From Pseudoxanthomonas sp. (GTDB lineage Bacteria; Pseudomonadota; Gammaproteobacteria; Xanthomonadales; Xanthomonadaceae), in the NCBI RefSeq assembly GCF_027498035.1, contig NZ_CP114978.1, forward strand, positions 3,720,001-3,784,000: a DNA stretch of 64,000 nt. Direction: 5' to 3'. The notes under the pieces are model-generated. The model searched no databases. It was not told where the DNA came from and worked only from the letters and a program-made list of their open reading frames with translations. The position numbers and the translations under genes are program-made. This document shows, piece after piece, positions 1-7,437 of the stretch (positions are counted from its first letter, which is position 1; the number at the start of each line of letters is the position of its first letter).

Positions 1-213
1 TGGAAGGCCGCCCACGGCATCCTGGAGCACCTCCCGACTGACCATCTGCTGCTGCACCGCATGTGTGAGGAAGTGGGCAGCTCGGCAACCGGCATGGCTT
101 ATGGCAAGGCCAAGACGGCCGAGAAGAACGCCAAAGCCCGTCTGCTGCGTGCGGTTCGCAAGGTGCGCCTGGCGACGGCCGCGCAGGCCGACGCGCCGGA
201 GGTAAGCGGCTGA
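1..213 (+). CDS. Hypothetical protein, C-terminal part (5' truncated by window edge)
   Basis: The reading frame is open from the first base and stops with TGA at 211-213, giving the last 70 residues of a longer protein. The visible part is helical and rich in Ala, Lys and Arg, with a basic stretch near the middle, and I do not recognise the family. Its stop overlaps the ATG of the next gene by one base (TGATG), so the two are probably translated together. The context (a DUF927 ATPase two genes on) suggests a replication or regulation module of an integrated element, which is inference only. Confidence 0.6.
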   Translation, partial: WKAAHGILEHLPTDHLLLHRMCEEVGSSATGMAYGKAKTAEKNAKARLLRAVRKVRLATAAQADAPEVSG

Positions 214-500
214 TGCCACGCTCTCAGAAAGAGGGGAGCCCCGGCCTGATGGCCGGGGCTTTCGTGCACGTGGCCGCCTCCAATCGTCTGCCCCGCGATG
301 CCAGCGAGGTGGCATCGCGCCTGCGTCGCCGCCTGTCCGCTTTCTCGCTGGCGATGGACACGGCGTGCCGGGACGTGGAGGCAGTGCAGCGCATGGCTTT
401 CACGCTCGCCGCAGGCTTCACCCTGACCGACGAGGAGCGCCGCGAACTGGGTGCCATCGCTCTGCGGCTGTTCGATGCCCAGGTGGTGCTCAATGACTGA
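213..500 (+). CDS. Hypothetical protein (95 aa) of the mobile-element module
   Basis: A 95-residue protein that starts at ATG 213 inside the stop of the preceding gene, and whose end overlaps the ATG of the DUF927 gene at 493. The sequence is Ala/Arg-rich and looks helical, with no signal peptide, membrane segment or motif I can name. The double overlap is the best evidence that it is real, since three genes are packed as one transcription unit. Function unknown; a small accessory factor of the downstream ATPase is possible but unproven. Confidence 0.55.
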   Translation: MPRSQKEGSPGLMAGAFVHVAASNRLPRDASEVASRLRRRLSAFSLAMDTACRDVEAVQRMAFTLAAGFTLTDEERRELGAIALRLFDAQVVLND

Positions 501-2319
501 CATCGGCACGCCCGCCTTCGAACACCAGGAGACTGACTCCCACGCCGGGAACATCGAGAACACCGGGAACATGCTTGCGCCGCAGGAGTTTCAGGCGTCC
601 CCGGTCAGTTCCCACCACGAAGAAACCGGGAACAGCCTCACGCCCCACTTCGAGAACCTGCCGCAGTTGTCCGGCCAGCGCGCAGGCATCTACTGGCTCA
701 AGGGCAAGCACAAGGAATGGATTTGCTCGCCCCTGATCGTGGCTGCACGCACCCGTGATGCCAGCGGCGGCGAATGGGGGCGGCTGCTAGTGTTCGCCGA
801 CCGCGACGGCCGCGAGCACCGCTGGGCCATGCCCATGTCGATGCTGGCCGGTAATGGCGAAGTGCTACGCGCCGAACTGCTGCGACAGGGGCTGGAGATT
901 GCCACCCGCCCCGCGCAGCGCGGCAAGTTGCTGGACTTCATCCAAGGCGCAGACGTGGAGGTGGCCGCGCGCTGCGTGACCCGCACCGGCTGGCACGGCG
1001 ATGCCTTCGTCCTACCGGATCGCGCCTATAACGAGCGTGGCGAGCCCATCATCTACCAGGCCACCAGCCTGGAGGCCACCGCCTTGTCGCGTGCTGGCAC
1101 CCTCGAAGGGTGGCGTGAGCGCGTATCTGCCGCTTGCGCTGGCAATAGCCGTCTGGTGCTGGCAGTCGCTACCGCATTTGCTGGCCCGTGTCTGGGGCTG
1201 CTGGAAATGGAAGGTGGCGGGTTGCACCTGCGCGGAAGCTCCAGCGTGGGCAAGTCCACCGCTCTACAGGTGGCGGCAAGCGTGTACGGGCCGCCCGAGT
1301 TCGTACGGACTTGGCGCCAGACCGACAATGCGCTGGAGGGTGTGGCGTCGTTGCACTCGGACATGTTGCTCATCCTGGACGAAATCGGCGAGCTGGACCC
1401 GAAGCACGCGGGCAGCGTGGCCTACATGCTCGCCAACGGCCAGGGTAAGGGCCGGGCGAACCGGAACGGGGCAGCCCGCGTGGCGGCACGCTGGCGGTTG
1501 CAGTTCCTCTCCTCCGGCGAAATTTCCATGACCGATCTCATCGAGCAGGCGGGTGGCAAGGTGCGCGCCGGCCAGGAGGTCCGGGTACTGGACGTACCGG
1601 CAGACGCGGGCGCTGGCTACGGTCTGTTCGACCATGTAGACGGCCACCCAGGCCATTTCGCCGAAGCATTGAAGGCGTCGGCCACCAAACACCACGGCCA
1701 CGCCCTGCACGCGCTCCTGGAGGGGTTGGCGGATAACGTGCCGGGCCATCGCGCATGGCTTAGCGACCGGGTTCAGGTTCTCGCCGATTCGATGACCATG
1801 GACAATGCAAGCGGACAGGTCCGGCGTGCGGCCAAGCGCTTTGCAGTGATCGGGGCAGCCGGTGAGCTGGCGACCCGATTCGGCATTACGGGATGGTCCA
1901 ACGGCGAGGCGGAGCGCGCGTCGAGCAGGTGCTTTGCGGCTTGGCTGGCAGCACGCGAGACCACTGGCAACTCCGAGCCGGCGGCCATGCTCACTGCAGT
2001 CCGCGGGTTTCTGGACGTTCATGGCGAATCACGTTTCGCGCGTTGCGGCAACGACGCGGCCGCATCCAACGTGAAGACGGCCAACCGCGCAGGTTATGTG
2101 CGCTATCCGAGTAACGAGCCCGAATACTTGATCTTCCCCCCTACGTTCAAACAGGAGGTCGCGCGCGGCTTCGATTACAAGGCTATCGCTCGCTTACTGG
2201 AAGAACATGGCGCGCTGATCACGGACCCCGGCCGCCTGACACATAAGTTCCGTCCCGCTGGCGGTAATCCGGGCAACTTCTTCCACATCACGCCCAAGCT
2301 GTGGGAATTGGAGCTGTGA
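493..2319 (+). CDS. DUF927 domain protein, predicted helicase/primase-like ATPase of a mobile element
   Basis: A 608-residue protein of the DUF927 family, found mainly in integrative elements, prophages and plasmids, where it is thought to act as a helicase-like ATPase in element replication. A Walker A motif (GSSSVGKST, about residues 248-256) and a Walker B motif (LLILDE, about 292-297) are intact, followed by the conserved region around MLANGQGKGR. The N-terminal 60 residues are polar and low complexity, with repeated TGN. I chose the ATG at 493, which overlaps the previous gene by 8 bases; an in-frame ATG at 451 would lie deep inside that gene. This gene is the clearest sign that the left end is a genomic island. 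The exact biochemical role is inferred from the family. Confidence 0.85.
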   Translation: MTDIGTPAFEHQETDSHAGNIENTGNMLAPQEFQASPVSSHHEETGNSLTPHFENLPQLSGQRAGIYWLKGKHKEWICSPLIVAARTRDASGGEWGRLLVFADRDGREHRWAMPMSMLAGNGEVLRAELLRQGLEIATRPAQRGKLLDFIQGADVEVAARCVTRTGWHGDAFVLPDRAYNERGEPIIYQATSLEATALSRAGTLEGWRERVSAACAGNSRLVLAVATAFAGPCLGLLEMEGGGLHLRGSSSVGKSTALQVAASVYGPPEFVRTWRQTDNALEGVASLHSDMLLILDEIGELDPKHAGSVAYMLANGQGKGRANRNGAARVAARWRLQFLSSGEISMTDLIEQAGGKVRAGQEVRVLDVPADAGAGYGLFDHVDGHPGHFAEALKASATKHHGHALHALLEGLADNVPGHRAWLSDRVQVLADSMTMDNASGQVRRAAKRFAVIGAAGELATRFGITGWSNGEAERASSRCFAAWLAARETTGNSEPAAMLTAVRGFLDVHGESRFARCGNDAAASNVKTANRAGYVRYPSNEPEYLIFPPTFKQEVARGFDYKAIARLLEEHGALITDPGRLTHKFRPAGGNPGNFFHITPKLWELEL

Positions 2320-2516
2320 CCATTACGACAGAGACTCTGTTCCCACGCTAACCCGGCTGGGAACAGGCCGGGAACGGTGAAAGCCTTTCAGGAGAGGATG
2401 TTCCAGTGGTTCTCAGTGTTCTCAGTGGACACGGCCACTCTGGTGCAGCGGGCCCTTCGGCGGCATTCAACCGACACCAGCCGGGCGTCAGCTCGGCTTT
2501 GACCGCTTCAGTTGGC

Positions 2517-2555
2517 TGCGGTACGGTCCCAATTGCTCGATTCGAACGTACCGCA
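2517..2555. repeat. Inverted repeat, 9-bp perfect arms, 21-bp spacer
   Basis: The arms TGCGGTACG (2517-2525) and CGTACCGCA (2547-2555) are exact reverse complements. It could be a recombinase or regulator site in the island, or an RNA hairpin. Nothing nearby identifies which. Confidence 0.45.
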
Positions 2556-2595
2556 CCACCACTGTTACGTGGAGAGCGGGCGGATGGATCGACAA

Positions 2596-2622
2596 GCCCC
2601 GCTTCGGCGGGGTTTTCTTTTT
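2596..2622 (+). terminator. Rho-independent terminator
   Basis: A stem of six GC pairs (CCCCGC with GCGGGG) around a TTCG tetraloop is followed by TTTTCTTTTT. This is a strong intrinsic terminator on the plus strand. The nearest upstream plus-strand gene (DUF927) ends about 280 bases earlier, so it may end a long 3' UTR or a separate short transcript. Confidence 0.75.
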
Positions 2623-2897
2623 CCAGGGCGCCCCACTTCCGGTACGTCGCAGGTGAGCCCCAGATAGTCAATCTCCGGCAGCACTACGTGCGCGATGTGC
2701 TTGCCTGCCCTGAGCGAGTCCAAAGCTTCGACCCGGTGACCGACGAGATCGATATGGTGTTGGACGCGAGCCAGGGCTGCTTTCCAGTCCTTGGCTGTCT
2801 CGCGCCGGTTGCCGTTGGCTGCACTGCAGTCGGCGCGACTGGAAAACACCTCACTCCCGTTGCCCGCACCGGACTGTCGCAGTACCTTAGGTGTCGA

Positions 2898-2970
2898 GCC
2901 CCGATTCTGTGAACCACTTCCGCGCCTCCATAGGCGGTCAAGTCGTACAGAGTCGGGGTTTCCTTTTTCG
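2898..2970 (+). other. Branched hairpin with T-rich tail (structured RNA or composite terminator)
   Basis: The outer arms 2899-2909 and 2948-2958 pair at 10 of 11 positions (CCCCGATTCTG with CAGAGTCGGGG). Between them is an inner stem CGCCT/AGGCG with a CCAT loop (2923-2936). A TTTCCTTTTT tail follows the outer stem. This could be a terminator with a nested hairpin, a small structured RNA, or an element end. Confidence 0.4.
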
Positions 2971-3151
2971 GAGCACGCGACGCTTTTCTCAGTTACCAAT
3001 GGAAGACACGTAAAGGGAAGTGCAGCGGCAACGGCAACCATGTCAGCAGCACTCTTTGCCAGCCAAGCCCAGCCTAGTGCGGTAGCTGCCACGTCATCCC
3101 ATGAGACATTTTAGACGTCGCCTCTCGGCTACAAGCGGACACCGAGAGTGA

Positions 3152-4207
3152 TCAGTGCTTAGCGAAGTGCCGTTGCAACCTCATAGCCAGACTGACCAGC
3201 ACGATCAGCACCGGCACCTCAATCAGCGGTCCGATCACAGCTGCAAAAGCGACGGGTGATGCGATTCCGAATGAAGCCACTGCAACCGCAATCGCCAGCT
3301 CGAAGTTGTTGCCTGTGGCGGTGAAGGCGATGGCCGTCGTGCGCGGGTAATCCTTCGCGATGAGCTTGCCCAGGGCAAAGCTGATGGCGAACTGGATGAG
3401 GAAGTAGAGCGTCAGCGGCACTGCGACCCTCACGACATCCAAGGGCAGGCGGACCACGTCGCCGCCCTTCATCGCGAACATGACCACGATGGTCAGCAGC
3501 AGCGCCACCAAGGTGATCGGGCTGATTGCAGGCAGGAAGCGATCCCGATACCAGTCCGCCCCTTTGCTGCTGATCAAACAGCGCCGTGTGATGTAGCCAG
3601 CCGCGAAGGGAATGCCCAGGTAGATCAGCACGGCCTCGGCAACCGGCCAGAACCCTACGTCCAGCACGACGCCCTGCAGACCCATTGCGCTCGGGAGCAC
3701 TGACAGGAACAACCAAGCGTAGACGCTGAAGAACGCGATTTGGAAGATCGAGTTGAATGCGACTAGCCCAGCAACGTATTCGTTGTCGCCGCCAGCAAGC
3801 TGGTTCCAGACCAACACCATCGCAATGCAGCGCGCCAGGCCGATCAGGATCAGGCCGGTCATATAGCCGGGCTGATCCCGCAGGAAGATGACCGCTAAAG
3901 CGAACATCAGCACAGGACCGACAACCCAATTCTGCAGTAGCGACAAGGCCAAGACCCGCCGGTCCTGGAAGACGACGCCCAGCTGCCCGTAATCGACCTT
4001 CGCCAAGGGCGGGAACATCATCAGGATCAGGCCGGCCGCGATTGGTAGATTCGTGGTCCCGATGGTCAATGCATCGATCTTGCCCTGCACGCCCGGCACA
4101 AGCGCACCCAAGGCTACTCCGACACCCATCGCAATGAATATCCATGCGGTGAGGTAGCGATCAAGGAACGAGAGCCGCCCAGGGCGCGTTGTAGCCTCGG
4201 TAGACAT
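3152..4207 (-). CDS. acr3: ACR3-type arsenite efflux permease
   Basis: A 351-residue inner-membrane carrier of the ACR3 (bile/arsenite/riboflavin transporter) family that exports As(III), and sometimes Sb(III), using the proton gradient. About ten hydrophobic segments are visible. The two family-critical residues are present: Cys127 in the fourth helix region (LARCIAMVLVW) and Glu303 in GNNFELAIAVAV. The start at 4207 overlaps the arsR stop by one base (TGATG), which is better supported than the in-frame codon three residues upstream. It lies directly downstream of arsR, so it should be derepressed by arsenite together with it. Confidence 0.95.
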   Translation of the reverse strand: MSTEATTRPGRLSFLDRYLTAWIFIAMGVGVALGALVPGVQGKIDALTIGTTNLPIAAGLILMMFPPLAKVDYGQLGVVFQDRRVLALSLLQNWVVGPVLMFALAVIFLRDQPGYMTGLILIGLARCIAMVLVWNQLAGGDNEYVAGLVAFNSIFQIAFFSVYAWLFLSVLPSAMGLQGVVLDVGFWPVAEAVLIYLGIPFAAGYITRRCLISSKGADWYRDRFLPAISPITLVALLLTIVVMFAMKGGDVVRLPLDVVRVAVPLTLYFLIQFAISFALGKLIAKDYPRTTAIAFTATGNNFELAIAVAVASFGIASPVAFAAVIGPLIEVPVLIVLVSLAMRLQRHFAKH

Positions 4208-4527
4208 CAGCAGCACTTCGCCTGCACGTCGCAGGTCTCCTGCTCGCCCGCGCAGCAGTTCTCAGTCAGGTAGCCGACCAGGCCGGTCATGACATCGAAG
4301 TTCGCGCGGTAGCAGATCGTTCGACCCCGTTGCTCGCCCGCAACCAAATCGGCAGCGGCTAGCTCCTTCAGATGGAAGGACAGCGTGGGTGCGGGCAACG
4401 ACAGGGCCTGGGCAATCTCCCCTGCCAATTTCCCGCCGCGACCAGCTTCGACCAGCACGCGATAGATGGACAGGCGTGTGCCGTTGCCTAGCGCCGCCAG
4501 GGCGCGAACTGCTGTGGTATGTTCCAT
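4207..4527 (-). CDS. arsR: ArsR/SmtB-family arsenite-responsive repressor
   Basis: A 106-residue winged-helix repressor. The recognition helix region is ALSLPAPTLSFHLKELAAAD. It lacks the classic CVC pair in the DNA-binding helix; instead cysteines cluster at the C-terminus (Cys91, Cys92, Cys99, Cys105, Cys106). That resembles the Acidithiobacillus ArsR type, where a C-terminal CC plus a later Cys bind As(III). It is the first gene of a two-gene unit with acr3 and is divergent from arsH with only 38 bases between start codons, so it very likely controls both sides. Confidence 0.93.
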   Translation of the reverse strand: MEHTTAVRALAALGNGTRLSIYRVLVEAGRGGKLAGEIAQALSLPAPTLSFHLKELAAADLVAGEQRGRTICYRANFDVMTGLVGYLTENCCAGEQETCDVQAKCC

Positions 4528-4528
4528 A

Positions 4529-4546
4529 TTTCCAGAATAGTTGAAA
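4529..4546. promoter_or_regulatory. Putative ArsR operator
   Basis: The 38-base arsR-arsH spacer holds an imperfect dyad, TTTCCAGAATAGTTGAAA, with TTTC/GAAA ends. It overlaps the proposed -10 of arsR. Position and symmetry fit an ArsR operator that would repress both directions; no binding evidence is available. Confidence 0.4.
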
Positions 4547-4562
4547 CGTCAGTCAGGGACAA
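4534..4562 (-). promoter_or_regulatory. Putative sigma-70 promoter for arsR-acr3
   Basis: On the minus strand, TTGTCC (4562-4557) and TATTCT (4539-4534) are separated by 17 bases, each matching the sigma-70 consensus at four of six positions. A transcript from here would begin at or within a base or two of the arsR ATG, so the mRNA could be leaderless. Confidence 0.4.
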
Positions 4563-4565
4563 CCA

Positions 4566-5303
4566 ATGCTCGACCTCCCCAACATTGATTCCGGCCTGCT
4601 GGACGTGCCCAGCCTTGACCGGCTTACCGTCGGACACCCGCACGCCCACAAGCCGCGCATCCTGATCCTGTATGGCTCGCTCCGCCCGCAGTCCTTCAGC
4701 AAGAAGCTGGCGCAGGAGGCGCAGCTCCTACTGGAGCACTTCGGCGCCGAGACCAGGCTGTTCGACCCACATGAGCTGCCGATGCTGGATGCCGTGCCAC
4801 CCGATCACCCCAAGGTCCGCGAACTGCGTGAGGCTTCCATTTGGTCTGAAGGCCAGGTCTGGGTTAGCCCTGAACGACACGGGACGCTGACGGCCGTGCT
4901 GAAGAACCAGATCGACTGGCTGCCCCTGGAAGACGCCGGCATGCGTCCTACCCAGGGACGGACGCTCGCCGTAATGCAGGTCAGCGGCGGCTCTCAGTCC
5001 TTCAATGTGGTCAACGCGCTGCGTGTGCTGGGCCGTTGGATGCGGATGGTGACCATCCCCAATCAGTCATCCGTGCCCAAGGCGTGGCAGGAATTCGATG
5101 CCAACGGCCGTATGAAGCCGTCCGCCTACTACGACCGCGTGGTGGACGTGATGGAGGAACTGGTGAAATTCACCTTGCTCGTCCGGGACCGCAGCGATTA
5201 CCTGGTGGACCGCTACAGCGAGCGCAAAGACAGCGCGGCTGCAGCCGCCCTAGCACTGGCCTCGGGCGCTGTGGCAGCAACTAGCGAGGAGACCGCGTCA
5301 TGA
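4566..5303 (+). CDS. arsH: ArsH, NADPH-dependent FMN reductase/organoarsenical oxidase
   Basis: A 245-residue flavodoxin-like protein of the ArsH family. ArsH uses NADPH and FMN, and in characterised members oxidises trivalent methylated or aromatic arsenicals to less toxic pentavalent forms. The FMN phosphate loop (YGSLRPQSFSKKLA, about residues 36-49) and the SGGSQSFN segment typical of ArsH are clear. A ribosome-binding site (AGGGA) precedes ATG 4566. It is divergent from arsR and its stop overlaps arsC by four bases (ATGA). Confidence 0.95.
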   Translation: MLDLPNIDSGLLDVPSLDRLTVGHPHAHKPRILILYGSLRPQSFSKKLAQEAQLLLEHFGAETRLFDPHELPMLDAVPPDHPKVRELREASIWSEGQVWVSPERHGTLTAVLKNQIDWLPLEDAGMRPTQGRTLAVMQVSGGSQSFNVVNALRVLGRWMRMVTIPNQSSVPKAWQEFDANGRMKPSAYYDRVVDVMEELVKFTLLVRDRSDYLVDRYSERKDSAAAAALALASGAVAATSEETAS

Positions 5304-5722
5304 AGGCAACCATCTATCACAACCCTGCCTGCGGCACGTCGCGCAACACGCTCGCCCTGATCCGACACGCCGGCATTGAGCCAGAGGTGATCGAGTATCT
5401 GCAGCAGCCGCCGACCAAGGACAGGCTCACTGACTTGATTCACCGCGCTGGCTTGTCTGTGCGCGAAGCGATACGCCAAAAGGGCACGCCGTTCTTGGAA
5501 CTCGGCCTCGATAATGAAGCCCTGACGGACGATGCGCTGCTGGATGCCATGCTCGCCACGCCTGTCCTTATCAACAGGCCGTTAGTCGAGACTGACCTGG
5601 GGGTTCGTCTCGCACGACCTTCTGAGGCGGTCTTGGACATCCTGCCGCCACTACCCAGCCCCTTCCAAAAAGAGGACGGCGAGACAGTGCTCGACATCAG
5701 GACTCCGAGCGCCAACAGCTAG
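5300..5722 (+). CDS. arsC: Glutaredoxin-dependent arsenate reductase
   Basis: A 140-residue ArsC of the Spx/R773 type, which reduces arsenate to arsenite with glutathione and glutaredoxin and so supplies the substrate for Acr3. The catalytic cysteine is Cys11 in NPACGTSRNTL. The downstream basic residues (for example in LINRPLVET and GVRLARPSE) match those that hold arsenate in this family. It starts within the arsH stop (ATGA), so the two are translationally coupled. Confidence 0.95.
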   Translation: MKATIYHNPACGTSRNTLALIRHAGIEPEVIEYLQQPPTKDRLTDLIHRAGLSVREAIRQKGTPFLELGLDNEALTDDALLDAMLATPVLINRPLVETDLGVRLARPSEAVLDILPPLPSPFQKEDGETVLDIRTPSANS

Positions 5723-5731
5723 AGGAGCTTC

Positions 5732-6160
5732 ATGGAAATCATCGTGCCGATTGCACTGGACGAGCGGGTCTTGGGCCTGCTCGTATCCAGTGGACTGCCC
5801 GTCGAAGACCTGCGCGATGGTGTGCCACGGCTCTACGCTGGTGTCGAGGATGACGGCCACCTTATCGGCGTCGTGGCGATTGAGGTTCACGACGGTGTCG
5901 GCTTGCTGCGCTCGCTCGCTGTTCGTCCAGACGCGCGCGGCGCGGGCCTGTCCTTGGCGCTGATCGGTGCCGGCGAGCGGTTGGTGGCACAAGCAGGCAT
6001 CGCGCGACTGTTCCTACTGACCACGACGGCTGCGCCGCTGTTTGAACGCTGTGGTTACGTGGAGACCGCCAGGTCGGAAGCACCTGATGCGATCCGTTCG
6101 ACCCAGCAGTTTTCTGGAATGTGCCCGTCTTCGGCGAGCTTCATGTCCAAGAGAATTTAG
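5732..6160 (+). CDS. arsN2: ArsN2-type GNAT N-acetyltransferase linked to arsenic resistance
   Basis: A 142-residue GNAT-fold protein. The acetyl-CoA binding motif A is visible as VRPDARGAGLSLALI, followed by LFLLTTTAAPLFERCGY. The C-terminal APDAIRSTQQFSGMCPSSA block is typical of the ArsN2 family found in ars operons. The related ArsN1 acetylates the antibiotic arsinothricin; the substrate of ArsN2 is less certain. It follows arsC after 9 bases, with a GGAG-type ribosome site, and closes the operon. Confidence 0.85.
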   Translation: MEIIVPIALDERVLGLLVSSGLPVEDLRDGVPRLYAGVEDDGHLIGVVAIEVHDGVGLLRSLAVRPDARGAGLSLALIGAGERLVAQAGIARLFLLTTTAAPLFERCGYVETARSEAPDAIRSTQQFSGMCPSSASFMSKRI

Positions 6161-6908
6161 CCCAGCGATTGGGGAACTATGGGTTGGACCTTGGTCGCGC
6201 AATCTATTCGAACCTCAACAGAACGAGACCCCGCCGGATGTCCGCTTGGGGTCGCGGGTTCAAACGGTCGAAAGCTGCCACTCAGGCGCGCAGCGTGGCT
6301 ACTGGTCATTTATAGCCGCCAATCAACACCGAGACTAAGACGCATCGCTGACGGGTGAGCGAGCCTTTGCAACCAGCTTTGCCAGCGCTGTTGAAGGGCA
6401 GCCAGAGTCGGCCAGATAAGGAGCTGGCGGCGTGACTAGCTTCCACTCACCACGCACTGGGAGTACCACCACATTTTGGGCTAGGCGGTACGGGGGCGCG
6501 GTCTCGTTCATGCGATTTCAAGTCTGGAACATAGCCACGTGCTGGCGTGTCGAGATGGGAGGTTCATTGCCCTAGTCTGCATGCCAAGGCCAACCGCTCA
6601 GGGGGACAAGATTGGAGCGTCGCAACGGCTTCAGCGTGTCACCGAACAGGGCACTCGCGAGTTAGGCTATTGCTGCCCCCCCGCTCCCACACCGCCGTCG
6701 GGCAGCACGGCGCGGTCGTGCGTATCCCCGCCAGCCGCATAACGAGCAGCGGTCGAACCGGGGGGGCTTCCGATTTCACCACCGAGGCTTTGCCCGGCCG
6801 GACGATTGATGAAGCCTCTGCCGAACTTACCCGCCTCCCTGCTATCGACACAGGAGCATGGCAAGTCCAAGCAGCCCAGGTGGACTCGCCCGCACGCCAT
6901 CCAGGAAT

Positions 6909-6925
6909 GGGGGTTCAACCCCCCC
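6909..6925 (+). other. Hairpin resembling a tRNA T-arm
   Basis: GGGGG TTCAACC CCCCC forms a five-pair stem with a seven-base loop that begins TTCAA, as in a tRNA T-arm. A few bases on, CGCCA follows. No matching acceptor, D or anticodon arm is present upstream, so this is at most a tRNA 3' fragment such as an attachment-site duplicate. It may also be chance. Confidence 0.25.
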
Positions 6926-6956
6926 ATCCCTTCGCCAAACCTTGGCAAGAACTGGG

Positions 6957-6976
6957 TCGCGCGCGTACGCGCGCGA
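6957..6976. repeat. Perfect 20-bp palindrome of alternating CG
   Basis: TCGCGCGCGTACGCGCGCGA equals its own reverse complement over all 20 bases. It has no spacer, so it would form a poor RNA hairpin loop, but it is a good candidate for a dimeric protein site or a Z-DNA or cruciform-forming sequence. Confidence 0.6.
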
Positions 6977-7160
6977 GGGCTGGCGTAAGTGCGAGGGCTC
7001 TATTCGCTGATTGAAGGCATCCGGAAGCAAAACGCCATCGGCAACATTTAGCGGTATTTTTGGCGGTACATGGGTTTGAAAAAACACAGTTGTCCTTGTC
7101 GTGCAAAGGTGTGAGGCTGCTATTCGATAGAATCACGGCCACCATGTGCATCAGCGATCT

Positions 7161-7187
7161 AGAGCGCCTCCTTGGCGCTCTTTTCTT
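7161..7187 (+). terminator. Rho-independent terminator without an obvious gene
   Basis: Arms AGAGCGCC (7161-7168) and GGCGCTCT (7174-7181) pair perfectly around TCCTT and are followed by TTTCTT. No plus-strand gene ends just upstream, so it could close a small RNA or a long 3' UTR from the ars operon. Confidence 0.7.
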
Positions 7188-7437
7188 GTCTCCGAAAAAA
7201 TCCCGCGACTGGTGCCGGTTCCAGGATCTGTGGCTCGCGGCGAGCTGTCGATGATGCAGGGGGAGTCTCGTCGCTGGCGATGTCGCGTTGCGTGCCGCTG
7301 ACCTTCTAGGGCTGATCGAATGCCGATCAGGTCTCCGGCGAGCCGGGGAATTTCGCGATGTACGCGTTCATTTTCGAGCCAGCTACTGAGGTGGCATTCA
7401 CGTAGCCTTTTGTTTTCGTCAGTTTCGGCCGAGTGCC

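Larger units (their letters stand above)
2320..3151. other. Gene-poor stretch with hairpins
   Basis: About 830 bases between the DUF927 gene and acr3. I find no convincing gene. The longest open frame (2565-3092, minus strand) contains a plausible short segment near AKDWKAALARVQHH but has no start close to it and runs across two inverted repeats, so it may be a decayed gene. Three structural elements are listed separately. The DNA looks less GC-biased at third positions than the core genes to the right, in line with transferred sequence. Confidence 0.4.
6161..7437. other. Gene-poor junction between accessory and core DNA
   Basis: About 1.28 kb without a gene I can support. Open frames here (for example 6547-7014 plus and 6667-6948 minus) have no recognisable family, no good ribosome sites, and base composition unlike the neighbouring genes. 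The stretch contains a perfect 20-bp palindrome, a T-arm-like hairpin, a short repeat of GCGGTA around 7052-7066 and a strong plus-strand terminator. It is a likely end of the island or the scar of lost genes; no integrase gene is visible. Confidence 0.45.

Noticed and set aside
2565..3092. Minus-strand open frame of 175 codons in the island
   Set aside because: A short stretch (AKDWKAALARVQHH) looks protein-like, but the frame spans two inverted repeats, lacks a well-placed start and ribosome site, and matches no family I know. It may be a decayed gene.
6909..6937. Possible tRNA gene ending in CGCCA
   Set aside because: Only a T-arm-like stem is present; no acceptor, D or anticodon arm can be drawn upstream and the CCA spacing is off by one.
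6547..7014. Open frame of 155 codons in the junction region, and minus frame 6667-6948
   Set aside because: Cys/Ser/Arg-rich translations without domains, no ribosome site, and the first frame runs through the 20-bp palindrome.
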